Part shown: positions 9,964 to 22,026 of the stretch, piece by piece
How positions within the stretch are numbered: the stretch's first letter is position 1
Layout of the letters: each line of letters opens with the position of its first letter
NCBI GenBank assembly: GCA_015680685.1
Contig: MNCI01020297.1
Span: 473,182-537,181 of the forward strand
From: Gnetum montanum
Lineage: Eukaryota > Streptophyta > Gnetopsida > Gnetales > Gnetaceae
Reading direction: 5' to 3'
Length of the DNA: 64,000 bases
Notes under the pieces: model-generated
Seen by the model: the letters and a program-made list of their open reading frames with translations, nothing else
The model's database searches: none
Told to the model about the DNA's origin: nothing
Made by a program: the position numbers and the translations under genes

Positions 9964-12900
9964 CTACACAAGCTTGTACTCACCATCCCTTTTGCTTACG
10001 ATGGTGAAAGGTAGTTCATCCAATAGTGTATCGCATTCATTATTATTATTGGTTGTCTTAGGCTTTTGCTCTTCATGGCTAGGAGCTTCTTCTTGAAGCT
10101 CCACTTCTAACCCTTGTTCTATGTCCACATTATTGATAGTTAAGAAAGATGTGTTGTCACCATGAATGATGATTGCACCTTCCTTGTAAACAAGGTGAAT
10201 TTCTTGATGGATGGACAAGGAGACAACTTGTAATTGAGCCAACCAAGGTCTTCCCAATATTAGGTTGAATCCTGGTGTGTCTTCCACCACTAAGAAGTTT
10301 GTAGTTGTAGGAAATTCTTCTCTGGCTACAAAATCCAAGGAGATAGACTCCTTGATAGAAACTCTTAATCCATTGAAGGACTTAGGAGCTATTGTGGTTG
10401 TAGGTTATACTTGCTTAGTTAAACCCAAGCATTAAATGATGGTGCATGGGATGATGTTGGTTACTACTCCATCATCAAAATGCACCCAATGTATTTTAAA
10501 TTATCCTATGCATATGGTTATGAATAGAGGGGTTGTAGTCACCTTGTCATTCTAGGGATTAACCTTAATTTTGCTATTGTGAAATGTTAAGAGTATTGAT
10601 TTGTCCTCCCTGGTTAAGGGAGGAATCATCATTGCATGAATGGATTTCTCATTAGCAGGTATATCCTCATAAATAGGTATGGAGGTCAACATTTTGACTA
10701 ATGCCTCACAATGTCTGGTAGAAGTCATAATTAGGTATTTTTCTACTTGAGTGATTACTTAACTTGGTCCATTGCATTGAGGACGTTTTCTTCATTGGTC
10801 ATGGGCTTGTCATCCTCAATGTGCTTTACTTCCTCCATATGTCCTAATAGGTGAACTTTAGTTTTAGCCTATGGCTATTATGGCTCTTTTTGTTATTTTG
10901 GTTGTGGGCTTTAGCATCCTCCTTTGGCTTGTTTGTTGAAGGAGATGGGGTACAGAAGGCCATAGGTATAGATAAAATGGGAGTGGGCTCTAGTGGACCC
11001 ACTTTCTTTCATGCCTCCATTTGCATGTCTCCCATGTTGTTAGCTTTTGCTTATACTTCCTCCTTTGGTTAGCTTAAAGTTTTTGGTTGTTAGCCATTGG
11101 TTGCAAGAAAGTGGTAGTAGCATTGGCTACCATAGAGGGTTGTTGTGTAGTTGGTTGGGCTACCATTGTTCTAGTTGTATTGGATTGGGGGACCTTGATG
11201 ACAAAAGTTTCTCTCAAAGGTATTTGTGTTGGTATCCTCATAAAAAAGGGATATCTTGAGCTATGGAAAGCTAAAGAAGCTCTCTAATTGTAAAGGAGTA
11301 CTTGTATGATGAACAGTTCTCTTGTAGGTCTCTAATTGTCATTAATGTTGAATACCAAAATAACATAAGGGCTATCATTGGCATTCAATGGGTCTTTATA
11401 GACTTTCATTGACTAATTTTATGGTCAAACTAGATTAGAAGCATCTAGGACTAGTTTCCCCTATATATCATCCTTTGTAGGTCATCCTTTAGCATAAAGT
11501 AGAAGTTTGTATCATGACCAAATAATTAATGATAATAACAAAAGTGTTCTAGCTTGAAGTATCTAGGCAATGGGGGATCATCTTTCATCATGTAAGAAGC
11601 ATCTTTGGCTATTTCACGTAGTCATTCATGTTTCTTTTGAGAAACTTCAGTTGTTTATTTATGTTGCATGCACCCACTTCTTAATAGTTGATCAAGCAAC
11701 TTGGATGGTTTTAATGGTAACTTAGTGTACTTAGATTTTTCTTTCTCTTGAAGTTAGGTTTGTTTGTTATTGATGTATTGGTCCCAAAAGTTGATGCTTG
11801 GTTACTACAATCATTGGTGGATGCCTTAGGTGGGTTGACCTTTGGCCCTTCATTTGTGATCTTGGCTTCCTTGACTACAATTGCTACAGTAGTGTTGCTT
11901 TGTTTCCTCTTTTCCTTGTCTCTTAAAGCATGTCAGATTTTATATGATATATCAACTAGATCATGGCTAGCCTGTGCAACATCCTCTATGTTTTTAGTTT
12001 TTATGCTTAGCTAAGACTGTGGATCAAGGTAGTAAAGTTTTCACTTAATAAATTCATTAACTGCTCCCTTGAATATGGCTAATAAGTGGAATTTGGCTAT
12101 GGGCTTTGGTATTTCATTCAGCAGTTTATTCCATTACTGAATGAATTTCTATACAGGTTCTAAGGGCCTTTGCTTGACCTTCATGAGTTGGTCAAGCATT
12201 GTATCAGGCTTCAAGTTATACTTGAAGTAGTTGACAAACTAGGCTACTAAGTCTTCTAGAGAGGGTATAGATCCTTTGGGTAATGCATGATATCAATCAA
12301 GTGCTTTTCCAATCAAAGACATAGAGAAAATCCTCATGATGCTATGAGGCCATGGCTACAAGAGAAAACATTTAGATTGAAAGATGATAAGGTGATCATT
12401 AGGGTCATATTATCTATTATATTTACTAAATTATGGAATGGGGACACCAAGAGGAAGTGTCAAGTATGGGACTATAGGACTTATGGAATCATCCTAGTAG
12501 AAGTCCATAATCTTATTGCTTTGTGTGGTAGAGGATTTTAGCCTCTTTAATTCTTTTGTTAGGTCTTGGATCATTTGGAAGGCTTGATCCAAGCCTTATG
12601 GTGGCTCCATAGCTTGCAATTGTACATACGATTGTGGTATCTATTATGAAGCTTGTGGCCTATCTATGGGTTGCATGACAAAAGAAAAGGTTGCATTATG
12701 GTTATGGATTTTGAACAAAACAAAGAAAAAGATGTTTGTGCGAGTACTTGAGGCACAAATGGGACCAATGTAGTGTGTGATCCTTGTGTTGAGGGGGGTC
12801 TCATGGTGGACCCCATGTGAGTAGTTATTAGATTTGCAATGATAAAATTGATCATTGATGGTTTCATATTTCATGGCTGTGTTGCAAATGGCATTGATAT

Positions 12901-13509
12901 GTTATAATTTGTTGTTTTTGGCATTGATTGAGTATGATGTGTTGCTACAACTAGTGTTGGATTTGCTATAGTAGGGCATGGATGAGTGGAAGATGATGGC
13001 ATCATGCCCATGAAGAAAGCAAAGGCATTAGGAGAAGGTTCTATGACATTGGGGGATGTTTGGTTGAATAACCCTCCAAGGATGTTTTCACACTTGGATT
13101 CTACCCTAAATTCATCCTCTTCTTCCTATTGTTCCCCAAAGGTAGGTTGGTCATCTTCCTCCTTTGTGGCAATCAATTTTGCTAGAATTCTAGAATAGAC
13201 ATCATTAAGGGGAATTTCTTCATATGGGGAAGGGATGTACTCTTTCCTACCCCTATGTATGAGCTTAAATTCCCTATTGGCTTTGGCTTCAATTTGGGGA
13301 ATTAGCATGCTTGCCTATATTTTGGCACAAATGAAGTTATAATGATATTCATTAATGGCTAAGAAATCAAGACTCTCCCCTTTGACTCTCAAAGATCACC
13401 TACACTAAATGATTGTAGGGTCTTCGGTATCATATACCCTCATGACTTATTGGTTATGATCTTCATGAGTGAAGGTGAAGGGAAATTTGGTGGATTTTCA
13501 AAAAGGCAT
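9964..13509 (-). pseudogene. Gag-protease frame of E-B
   Basis: The proposed start is the ATG at 13509, giving MPF, which aligns with the E-D gag start MAF. The N-terminal part reads REFKLIHRGRKEYIPSPYEE near 13270-13210, alignable with the E-D gag. A long low-complexity S/T/P-rich linker follows, then a gag core with many stops. The protease lies at the 3' end: WVHFDDGVVTNIIP carries the aspartic protease active site (DDG in place of D-S/T-G), and FNLILGRPWL is the usual Ty3/gypsy protease C-terminal motif. The last open stretch, 10338-9964, ends with an acidic tail EVELQEEAPSHEEQ. Gag would build the particle and protease would cut the polyprotein. Frameshifts and in-frame stops show it is dead. 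Confidence 0.8.
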
Positions 13510-13679
13510 GGTTATAGTGTTGATAATTGCTTTAAAATAGGGTATAAATGTTAAGATATGAGTAAATTCTAGTGAATAGAATTCAAAATTCTTAGAGGAA
13601 ATGAAAATGGATAGAAAATAATATATTTACTATAATTACTAAGTGGGGGATAAGGGGGGTTACCCTTTTACCAGAAATA

Positions 13680-15260
13680 GAATATTGGCAATGTTGGCTT
13701 TAAATCTCCCCCAAGTTAGCTTCCCAAGTGTCTTTACGTTGGGTATGGTAGGAGGAAATAAGGGGATGAGATAATGAAAATATCACACCATCCTATTCCA
13801 ACATTGGAGAGAGGGGAAAACGTTTGAAGACCAAAATGAAAACTTGGCAGTTCCAAAGATGGTTTTGGTAGGTTTCCAACTTTTACCAAAGAGGAGGGAA
13901 AAGTGGTCTTGGTTGGTATGGAAATCAACATTGGTTTAATGAAAAAGATTATGGAAAAAAGATTAAATATTTACCAAGGCTTTCATGTTGTCTTTGCTCT
14001 AGGAATTCACAATAGATGTTTTGAAAGTCTAGCACCCAAACCACCTGTAGCTTCCACATTGAAGTTTTTGCCACAAGGAAAAGGGGTTGGGGGTGGGGAG
14101 GGTAAGAAATGGTAGCGTTGGATTCCTTAGGAATTTTGACTAAAAATGGATTTTGACTAAAAATTGATTTTGACTTGAAACAAAAGAATATCTAGTTATA
14201 AAATTACTTTCAAATTTCACCAACTTTGGCCTTCCAACTGCTTCCACAATGGGTATGGCAGCATGGTGGGTCCAGTGGGGAGGGGGGCTGGGGGCAGGGA
14301 GGGTGTAGGGAAAGAAGGGGGATGAAAAAATGAAAATATCACACCTTCATATTCCAATGTTGGAGAGAGGGGAAAAAGTTTGAAAACCAAAATGGAAACT
14401 TGCCACTTTCTAAAGATGATTTTGGCAAGTTTTCAACTTTCACCAAAAAGGAGGAAAAAGTGTGCTTGGTTGGTATGGAAACCAACATTGGTTTAGTGAC
14501 AAATATTATGGCAAAAAAGATTAAATATTTATCAAGGCTTCCATGTTGGCTTTTTTTTAGGACTTCACAATAGATGTGAAATTCTAGCACTCAAACGACC
14601 TATAGCTTCCATGTAGAGGTTTCCATCATGGGGAGGGGGTGGGGAAGGCAATGTCCGATTCCTTGGGAGTTTTGGCTAAGAATGGCTTTCGACTTGAAAT
14701 AAAAGTAGATCTATTTGTAAAATTGGTTTCAAATTTCACCAGTGTTGGCCTCCCAATTGCTTCTACGCTAGGTATGGTAGAGGCAGGAAAGAAGGGAGGT
14801 GAGATGATGGAAGTCTCACACCTCCTACGTCAACATTGTTAGGGTGGGGAAGTGTTGGTTGGTAGTGGGGGAAGGGAAAGGATAAAACCAAAGTGAAAAG
14901 TTAGTATTTTTCCACTAAAATTAGTTCTAAGTAGTTAATAATTCTCTTAGGTTGGAAAATTAGAGGGTGGGGGAGGGAAGTCAATTCATGAATGAGTTGA
15001 ACCACCCACTTTAAGAAGCTAGCATATAAACGTTTAGCAATGAAAGAAATGGGAAAAAGAAATACCAACACTGGCTTTGGGCTTTAAAATTTATAGCAAG
15101 TGCTATGAAAAACCAAAAACCACCTGTAACTTCCACACTGTAGTTTTGGTCACAATGGGGGAAAGACCAACATTGATTTTTCAAGGGTTTTGGCTGCAAA
15201 AAATGAAGGAAACGTTTGCAAATGGCTATGAAAATGATAGATCTAGCTATAGAATTTAGG
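13680..15260 (-). repeat. Leader of E-B with three copies of a roughly 520-bp tandem repeat
   Basis: Matching blocks recur at about 13690, 14220 and 14740 (GGCCTTCCAACTGCTTCCAC-like followed by GGGTATGGTAG), and AAGATTAAATATTTACCAAG occurs near 13958 with a relative at 14518. Offsets are 510-530 bp. The region lies between the 5' LTR and gag and codes for nothing recognisable. It has runs of GGGG unlike its AT-rich neighbours. A single related copy is in the E-C leader (17800-18350) on the other strand. Confidence 0.7.
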
Positions 15261-15273
15261 TGAAGGCCCTTCT

Positions 15274-16879
15274 TCTAGCGCCAAGAAGAACTGTTATGAT
15301 TGAAAACCTTGATTACTGGAATGGGAACCAAGGATCCTTAGCACAAATAGTTCCTCAACCCCAAATCCCCAGGGCCTTCACTATAAAAATGGGATTTGGA
15401 ATGCCTTGGTTGGTCTAGCAAATCAACTAGGGACTTGGGAGATGCAAAACATAGAAATATGAATAGATCCAAATAATGCACAAATAATAAATTTATCTTT
15501 GAACACAAAACTCAAAACTTAAAACTTTATTGAGGAAAGAATAAAGAATAAGTTAGAGAAATGTGTAAAAATGGTGCCTAGATGAGCAAAAAAAGGGGGG
15601 TCCACTTGTATAAGAGTTCAAAGCACTAAAGCAAAGATGATCTACTCCATGATTTGGGTGCTAAGCAACTCTTAATGCTATAGAACCTTTCTTTGCTACT
15701 ACAACCTTGGATCTACTAATTTGGTCACTATTGGAGGGTGAGAAAGGGGGAATATTTGGATGCTAAGTTGCTTCACATTGGATTTGGTGTCTCAAAAGTG
15801 TAATATTAACACCAAAATTCCCGAAGTCTCAAGGCCTCAATACTTCCATGCTGGGGTTCAAGAGACTACAAGTATGAGAACTTGCAAGAGCCTTTAAGTT
15901 CCTGAAAATGCCCTAGCTATGGAGTTGTGTATATGCAAATTGCTACTAAATATTGCTCTTGTTTCAAAATCATTTAACTTTGTCCAAAATTGCTACACTT
16001 GAGAAAAATTCCTAGAACTTATAAATGGTGTTGGAGTTTGGCTTTTATAAGGTCTTTGGGCCATGAATGGGGCTACAAATTGGCTATGATTAGGCTGAAA
16101 AATGGCTATAAATTTGATGTAATTTTTTTGCAAATTGGATGTCAAATTTAGGTGAAATGGACATCCAAATTTGAAGGGTTAATAAACATAGTAAGTGCTT
16201 TCCCCCATGGCCATTTCATTTACTAAAAATAGTAACTGGGGCACCCCTTCCACACTAGAGATGAATCTTCCATGCTAATCTTTCCACCATGCTTGTTGAA
16301 GTGGCTGGTCAATGTTGAAGTGCATAATGTGATGAATTTTTCTTCTAGTAACTTCCACATTGGGGGTTGAACTTTCTAGGCTAGGAGGGAAAGTTTCCAA
16401 GCTAGGGGAAAATTTTTCAGGCTGGGGGAAAAGTTTCTAGGATGGGGAAGGGAACTTTCTAGTTTGAGAAAAAAGTTTTTAAAATGTACCTTTAATCTCC
16501 ACATTGAAAGGGGAAACGTTTTCAAACCCCCTCATCCTACCACATTGAGGGTAGGTGAGATCTACCTATTGCATGTGTTTTCAACATAGAAAACTATCTA
16601 CCCCTCATAAAAACCATTAAATTTCCTTTCTTAGCATTCCAAAAGGCATTTTGGATGCCCCAAGCACAAATATAGACACTAGGTAATTTTTTTTCACTTG
16701 GGGAATGAACCTTTGACCACTTATGAGGCATTTCTCAATCCCAGAAGTTTAAAGTATGCGAAATTGCCCATTGTGGGTTATAATTTTTATATTTACAATG
16801 AAATTTTTCCTCGGGTTCCATGGGGTGAAAGCTACATGATGAGAATTGATCATAACATGCAAAATTTTATGGTGTTTCA
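15274..16879 (-). repeat. 5' LTR of E-B
   Basis: On the minus strand it starts TGAAACACCATAAAATTTTG at 16879, matching the E-A and E-D LTR starts, and ends at GGCGCTAGA (15274), about 1.61 kb. A TATA box is at 16049-16042. The final 200 bases align with the E-A and E-D LTR ends (AGTCCCTAG followed by GGGGTTGAGG). The adjoining right side, 16880 onward, is E-C LTR sequence in the opposite orientation. Confidence 0.75.
16042..16049 (-). promoter_or_regulatory. TATA box in LTR of E-B
   Basis: On the minus strand the sequence is CCTTATAAAAGCC, about 770 bp upstream of the LTR end, a spacing similar to that in E-D. Confidence 0.6.
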
Positions 16880-17568
16880 CTAGTCTCAAGCACCATTTAC
16901 AGGTTTCACACTTTTTGTAGAAAAACACTTTAGCAATTCCATAACCTTAACATTTGTTTAATAATTTTTTACAATTTCACACTTAGCATTTTCAAGCACT
17001 TGAGAGCTCTTACAATCTCCCATTCTTGCATTCCCATGGAAGCATTATAGCCTTAAGACTTCTGAACTTTTAGTGTCAATGTTGCATTTCTAGGTCTCAC
17101 AATCCCTAGCGTGGAGCAATTTGGCAACCAAATTTTTTCACTTTTCTTACCCCCAATAGTAATCCAAATTCTAGATCTATATTTTGTAGTAGAGGAGATT
17201 TGAATGCATCAAAAGTGGCTTGGTATTCGAATGGTGGAGCAGATCACATTGGCTTTAATGGACCTTGAACTCTTGTGTCAACAAACCCTCCTTTACTCTC
17301 TCATGGGCATGTATTGTACACATTTTTGAAACTCTTCCTTTATGATTTTAATAAATTTTTAAAGTTTTATTTTTGTGTGAAATCTACATTTCATTTTTTT
17401 CAATTATTATTTGCATAATTTTTTTTGCATTTCGTAAGTCCCTAGTGATTAGCCAAACCATCCAAGACACCTTGAATCCCATTTTTTGGAGGCCTTGAAG
17501 ATTTGGGGTTGAGGCTGCTACATTGGAGCCATCGATTTTACAGTGATTAATTTTTCTTGTTGCAATAG
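16880..17568 (+). repeat. Partial 5' LTR (R-U5) of E-C
   Basis: Its reverse complement aligns with 15274-16000 in E-B, for example GGGGTTGAGG near 17498 against 15350. It ends near TTGTTGCAATAG (about 17568), the decayed form of the conserved TTGGCGCTAGA end. The left end is cut by the insertion of E-B. Confidence 0.65.
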
Positions 17569-18508
17569 TTTTATTGGTGTTATAAGGATAGCCTCCACCT
17601 GATTTCTACATCCAATCCTATGATCATCATTGCCAACATTACCTATCATCTTGAAATTTGTAATTTGTTTCTTCAAAGCCTTTGAATTTTTTCATCAAAA
17701 AATATTGTAACTCATCCCCCATGCAATCAAAGCCTAGTGTAGAAGTTTCATGTGTTTAGGTTTTTAATATTTTCACATCAATTGCTATGAATTTCAAGGC
17801 CAACATTGGCATTCCACCAAAACCTTCAAAAAATCAATGCTACCCCTTCTCTCCTATGACTAAAGTTGTAGCATGGAACTTGTAGGTGGATGGGTGTTGG
17901 CTTTTCGCAGCATCTGTTATGAATTTTTCAACCCAAAGCTAGTGTTGAAACCTTTCTCCTTTTTTTCTTTTTGGTACCAACTTTTTTAGCTTCCAAATTG
18001 GTTCATGCAACCCTTCCAGAAAAAATTAAACTTGTAGAAGTTACCTTCCCTCCATCTTTCCAAGCTAAGAAAATTGGCAACCTGCCAAAACCAATCTTAG
18101 TGGAAAATGACCAACTTTTTACTTTGATTTTCACTCTTCCCCCCATCAACATTGGATTAGAAGGTGTGAGATTTCCATCATCTCATCCCATTCTTTTCCT
18201 CGTACCATACCCAGAGTAGGGGCACTGAAAAGGCCACCATGGGTGAGGCTTAACACCAACTTTCCCAACTTTCTATTTTTGGAAAAGAGGTAAACACCCA
18301 CTTTGCCCCAATTACTAATTATAGAAAATGCTTCATTTTCAACCATTTTTACTTCCTTTGGCCATTTTTGAATTCTACTTATTGAAATTTACTTCTAGTT
18401 TTTCCATTTATAGCTTGCCTTAAGCCATTTTTACTTACCTTATAACTACTCTGACAATCAAACAAGTTACCTTATAACTACATTGACAATGGGTTAGATC
18501 AACAAAAA
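17569..18508 (+). other. Leader of E-C
   Basis: Non-coding. About 17800-18350 is the inverted relative of 14760-15260 in E-B, giving a long imperfect inverted repeat between the two elements. No other structure seen. Confidence 0.5.
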
Positions 18509-20364
18509 ATGAGGGTTAATGACCTCAAAGACCCTACCATAGTGGAATGTAGGTAATCTCTTAGACATAGAAGACAAAGTCCTAGTTTCATGATGATAGA
18601 TGAAGAACATTATAACTTCATTTTTGCTAAGATCTAGGCTAGCATGCTAATTCCATGAGTAGAAGTAAAGTCCAAGACAAAATTTAACCTCATCCATCAT
18701 GATGGAAAGGATTACATTCCCTCCTCCTATGACTAAATATCCCTCAATGACATCTATGCTAGCATCTTAGCCATTCTCATTGAGGTTGATGAGAATAATT
18801 GGAAGGTTTCCTTCAAGAGACAACCAGAGGAGGATGATGAATTTAGGGTGGAGTTGGAACCTAAAAACCTTGGGGAACATTTTCAATAGAGGACCCCCAA
18901 GGCCATGGTGTCCACCTCTACCTCCTTTTCCTCTTTGTTCAAACATGTCCTACCACCTTCATCCTCAACATACCCTACCATATTTAGGCCTACGCCAACC
19001 ATCACTACACACCAAGTATAGTTTGTATTGCAAATAATCACCTTTCACTTCTCCATGCCCCTTGCTACCCATCGTAGGTCAATTCAACCAACAATGATGA
19101 TGGCTACTACCATTAGCCCATGGAATAGCCATGTGGGATCCACCATGAGGCCCTAAGCAACTCAGGGATCACACATTCCCTTTATCCCATTTGTGCCTTG
19201 GGTATTGCCACAAAAATCCTTTTCATTGTCTGGTCCATAATATATGACCATGACACAACCTATTTCTCCCTTCCTAGAACCCATAGCAAGATCATAGGCC
19301 TCATAATAGATGCCACAACCATATGTTCAAACCCCATAGCCAACAAGTCCACCACAGGGTTTGGATTAAGCATTCTAGATGACCCAAGACCTGACAAAGA
19401 AGTTGAAGAGGCTTAAAGCCTCTACTTCACAAACTATCAAGATTATGGACTTCTACTAGGATGATCCTATCAATCCTATGATCCCATCCTTGACACTTCC
19501 TCCTAGTGTTCCTATTCCATAATTTAGCAAGTATAATAGAGAAGGTGATCCCAGTGGTCATCTTATAACCTTTAGATTCAAGTACTTGTTATTACAATGA
19601 TGACCTCATACTATCATGAGGATTTTTCTTTTGTCCTTGACTAGAAAAGTACTTGATTGGTACCATGCATTGCTTGGAGGATTAATATTATCTGTAGAGG
19701 AATTGATAGCCTAGTTTGTTAACTACTTCAAGTATAACTTGAAGCTTGACACCATACTTGATTGACTTATGAAGGTCAACTAGGGATCCCTAGAATCTAT
19801 GCATAAATTCACTCAATGGTGGAATGAATTGCTAAATGAAATACCAAAACCCATCACCAAGGTCCATCTTTTAAACATATTCAAGGGAATAGTAAATGAC
19901 TTCATCAAGTCTAAGTTGTACTACCTTGACCTGCTGTCCCTTAGCTAAGAATTTTTCCAAATCAAGAATATAGAGGATGTTGTGGAGGCTACTCATGATC
20001 CAACCTATGTATCATATAAAAATCAACATACATGAAGAGGCAAAGAGAAGAATAAACAAAAAAACATTTTGATCATAGAAATTGTGACCAAATAAATAAA
20101 GATCACAAACCAAGGGCCAAGGACTAATGCGCCCAAGGCCCCCACTAATAACTGCGATAATCAATCATCAATATTTAGGGCAACTACATTAACAAAAACT
20201 AGATCCAATTTTGAAAGAAAGGATAGGTCCAACTATACTATGCTACCATCAAAATTATTAGAGCTATTAGACCAACTTTTAAAAAGTAAACATATTCAAC
20301 ACAAATAGATGTTTGAAGGTTCTCGAAAAAGGCATGATAGGCTTTGTCAAATAGCCAAAGTCCT
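18509..20364 (+). pseudogene. Gag of E-C, 5' part, split by E-D
   Basis: The frame from the ATG at 18509 aligns along its length with E-B and E-D gag: HYNFIFAKI, then KFNLIHHDGKDYIPSSYD, a P/S/T-rich linker, then the gag core KYNREGDPSGHLITF, then WYHALLGG and NDFIKSKLYYL. It breaks off at AKVL at 20364 and resumes at 37188 in the same frame. About 15 in-frame stops, nearly all TAG or TAA at expected Q, make it dead. It would form the retrotransposon particle. Confidence 0.82.
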
Positions 20365-20642
20365 TGAAATACCATAAAAAATTCGAAGTCATTCTTACTT
20401 CACGAGGCCTTGTAATCTGTGTAGCACCAAGACAATTCTTTGGGAGGAGAACACTCTGAATTCAGGTCGGACAGTTCGGCAAATTTTCTACTTTGGGCAT
20501 GAACAAGCTCTACGGGTCATCTTGCCTGTCCATCCAAGTAGCTTGCCCAACCAACAGCCTACTCAGAAATGGTGTGCAGAGTTGGAAATAACATTCTAGA
20601 TGCACGAAGTAGTTTGGCAAGTTTTCTAAGTCATGAAGTCTA

Positions 20643-21090
20643 CTATGCTACGCTACACTCCGCTATGTAGCATAGCAAGCTTTAGAAAACACTTGCAAAG
20701 CGAAGTGCCATGTTATGCTATGCTACATAACGTAGCGTAGCATACCAATAGGAATACCACCAGTTCCCTCGCTCAATCGTAAGTCCTTCAACAATGTCCC
20801 TTTTCGTCAGGAAGCGGCGAACCATGTCTACTACTATGCTACGCTGAGCTACAAGGTGCAGCAAGGCATAGCAATCTTGCTGAAGAGACAGAAGGCAGCT
20901 CAAAGGGCAAAATCAGCAAGTTTGTAAGTCTCACAGAAGCAAAGTTTGCAAATAGACAAAGTTTTTGCAACTAAGGCTAGTCGCTATGCTACGCTACATA
21001 GCATAGCAAGCATGCAACACACATGTAGCGGAATGCACGACAAGGTGCTATGCTACGCCAAGCATGCTACGCTACAAAGCATAGTAGGGC
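20643..21090 (+). repeat. Five TACGCTAC-type hairpins in U3 of E-D 5' LTR
   Basis: Arms: 20643-20651 CTATGCTAC with 20667-20675 GTAGCATAG; 20714-20726 with 20732-20744 (12 of 13 pair, 5-base loop); about 20838-20872; 20983-20990 GCTATGCT with 21000-21007 AGCATAGC; about 21048-21086. The 3' LTR has the same series between about 35875 and 36325. Single copies also lie inside the element near 27222-27268 and 29345-29420. Confidence 0.8.
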
Positions 21091-21325
21091 ATGTAGGTGG
21101 TTGTGTGACATCAATGCACTTCACCTAATTGAACCGTTGGCACACGTCTCTAGATGCTGACAGTGCAATTACAACATGGCAGGTGCATAGCTATGGCATA
21201 ATAGGCTCGCATTACAATGGTCTTGCAGGTCCAACGGTCATACATGGCACGTGTGGTGCCAGTAAGTCAACGTGGGCCCAGAGCACGTGGAATCCAAAAT
21301 GCTCCTTTCACGTGCCCTTTAGCCC

Positions 21326-21333
21326 TATAAATA
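21326..21333 (+). promoter_or_regulatory. TATA box in 5' LTR of E-D
   Basis: AGCCCTATAAATACC, conserved with 4208 and 36563. The downstream CTCAAAGGGTTGGA is shared by all three LTRs and probably lies near the transcription start. Confidence 0.75.
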
Positions 21334-21934
21334 CCCCAATGAGTAGTGCTCAAAGGGTTGGACTATCTCTAGAGATTCAAAAAAAAAGCAAGCATGATAG
21401 CATTGAGCACTGAGCATTGTAAGCTTTCTGTTTGACACTGCAAATAGTTAGCATCTTTAGCTGGCATTTTGTTCTGTCTTCCTTTCTACCACCTTGGTAG
21501 AATCCCTGCATTGTCAGCACCCAAGGCTGCACCCAAGCACACAACCTGTTTTGCTCGCACGTCTTGGTTACTCTCGGGATCTCTACACTTGCCACGTTGT
21601 GCAACCAACTGTATCCACCTTGAGAGAGCAAGCTTGTAGCTTTGGAGTGGTGCATTTTTCTAATTGTATTTTACTTTGTTTCCTACTTATTGTCACGTTT
21701 TGTACTATTTTTTTTGCTTTATTTACTTTCAAGAATTACTTCGCGCTTTCATTCTTGTTTCCAAATTATATGTTACAAAAGGCTATATAGACGCTGATTA
21801 AGTCCCTATCTGATCGACCAGATCGTTCAAGGTGCCCTGTATCTGCACACACCCAGCACGGCCCTCCCATGGGTACAGGGTTGAAACTATAGCGCCTGCC
21901 AACCCTTTGGTGTTTTCTAGCCACCAACATTTTC

Positions 21935-21953
21935 GGTCGCTAGAAGGAGGGCC
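21935..21953 (+). promoter_or_regulatory. Conserved U5-end / primer-site block of E-D
   Basis: GGTCGCTAGAAGGAGGGCC corresponds to TTGGCGCTAGAAGAAGGGCC at the LTR end of E-B (minus, ending near 15265) and TTTGGCACTAGAAGGAGGGC of E-G (52931-52950). Position and the TGGCGCTAGA start suggest the tRNA primer-binding site overlapping or abutting the LTR end. I did not identify the tRNA. Confidence 0.5.
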
Positions 21954-22026
21954 TTTTGGTGTCTTTTTCGTGTGTCACAGTAGTTCTATGAGCCTTCTAC
22001 ACCCTGATATGCATAAGCATAAATGT

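Larger units (their letters stand above)
4898..16879 (-). mobile_element. E-B: Tat-lineage element on the minus strand
   Basis: Read on the minus strand from right to left: 5' LTR (16879-15274), leader with three roughly 520-bp tandem copies, gag and protease (13509-9964), a 29-bp tandem repeat array, then a gene in the opposite sense (5675-9205, +). Reverse transcriptase and integrase are not reached: E-A interrupts the element at 4897 and the rest is left of the window. Its LTR start is inserted in the 5' LTR of E-C. All frames are decayed. Confidence 0.8.
16880..20364 (+). mobile_element. E-C, left segment: truncated 5' LTR, leader, gag
   Basis: This is the host element into which E-B (at 16879/16880) and E-D (at 20364/20365) were inserted. 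It contains R-U5 of a 5' LTR, a leader, and gag up to the insertion point. Its continuation is at 37188. The U3 and TATA box of its LTR are not seen and would lie on the far side of E-B. Confidence 0.75.
20365..21944 (+). repeat. 5' LTR of E-D
   Basis: It starts TGAAATACC and ends GGTCGCTAGA; 1580 bp. The pair at 35597-37182 is colinear throughout. It carries five hairpins in U3 (20640-21090) and a TATA box at 21326. Confidence 0.88.
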
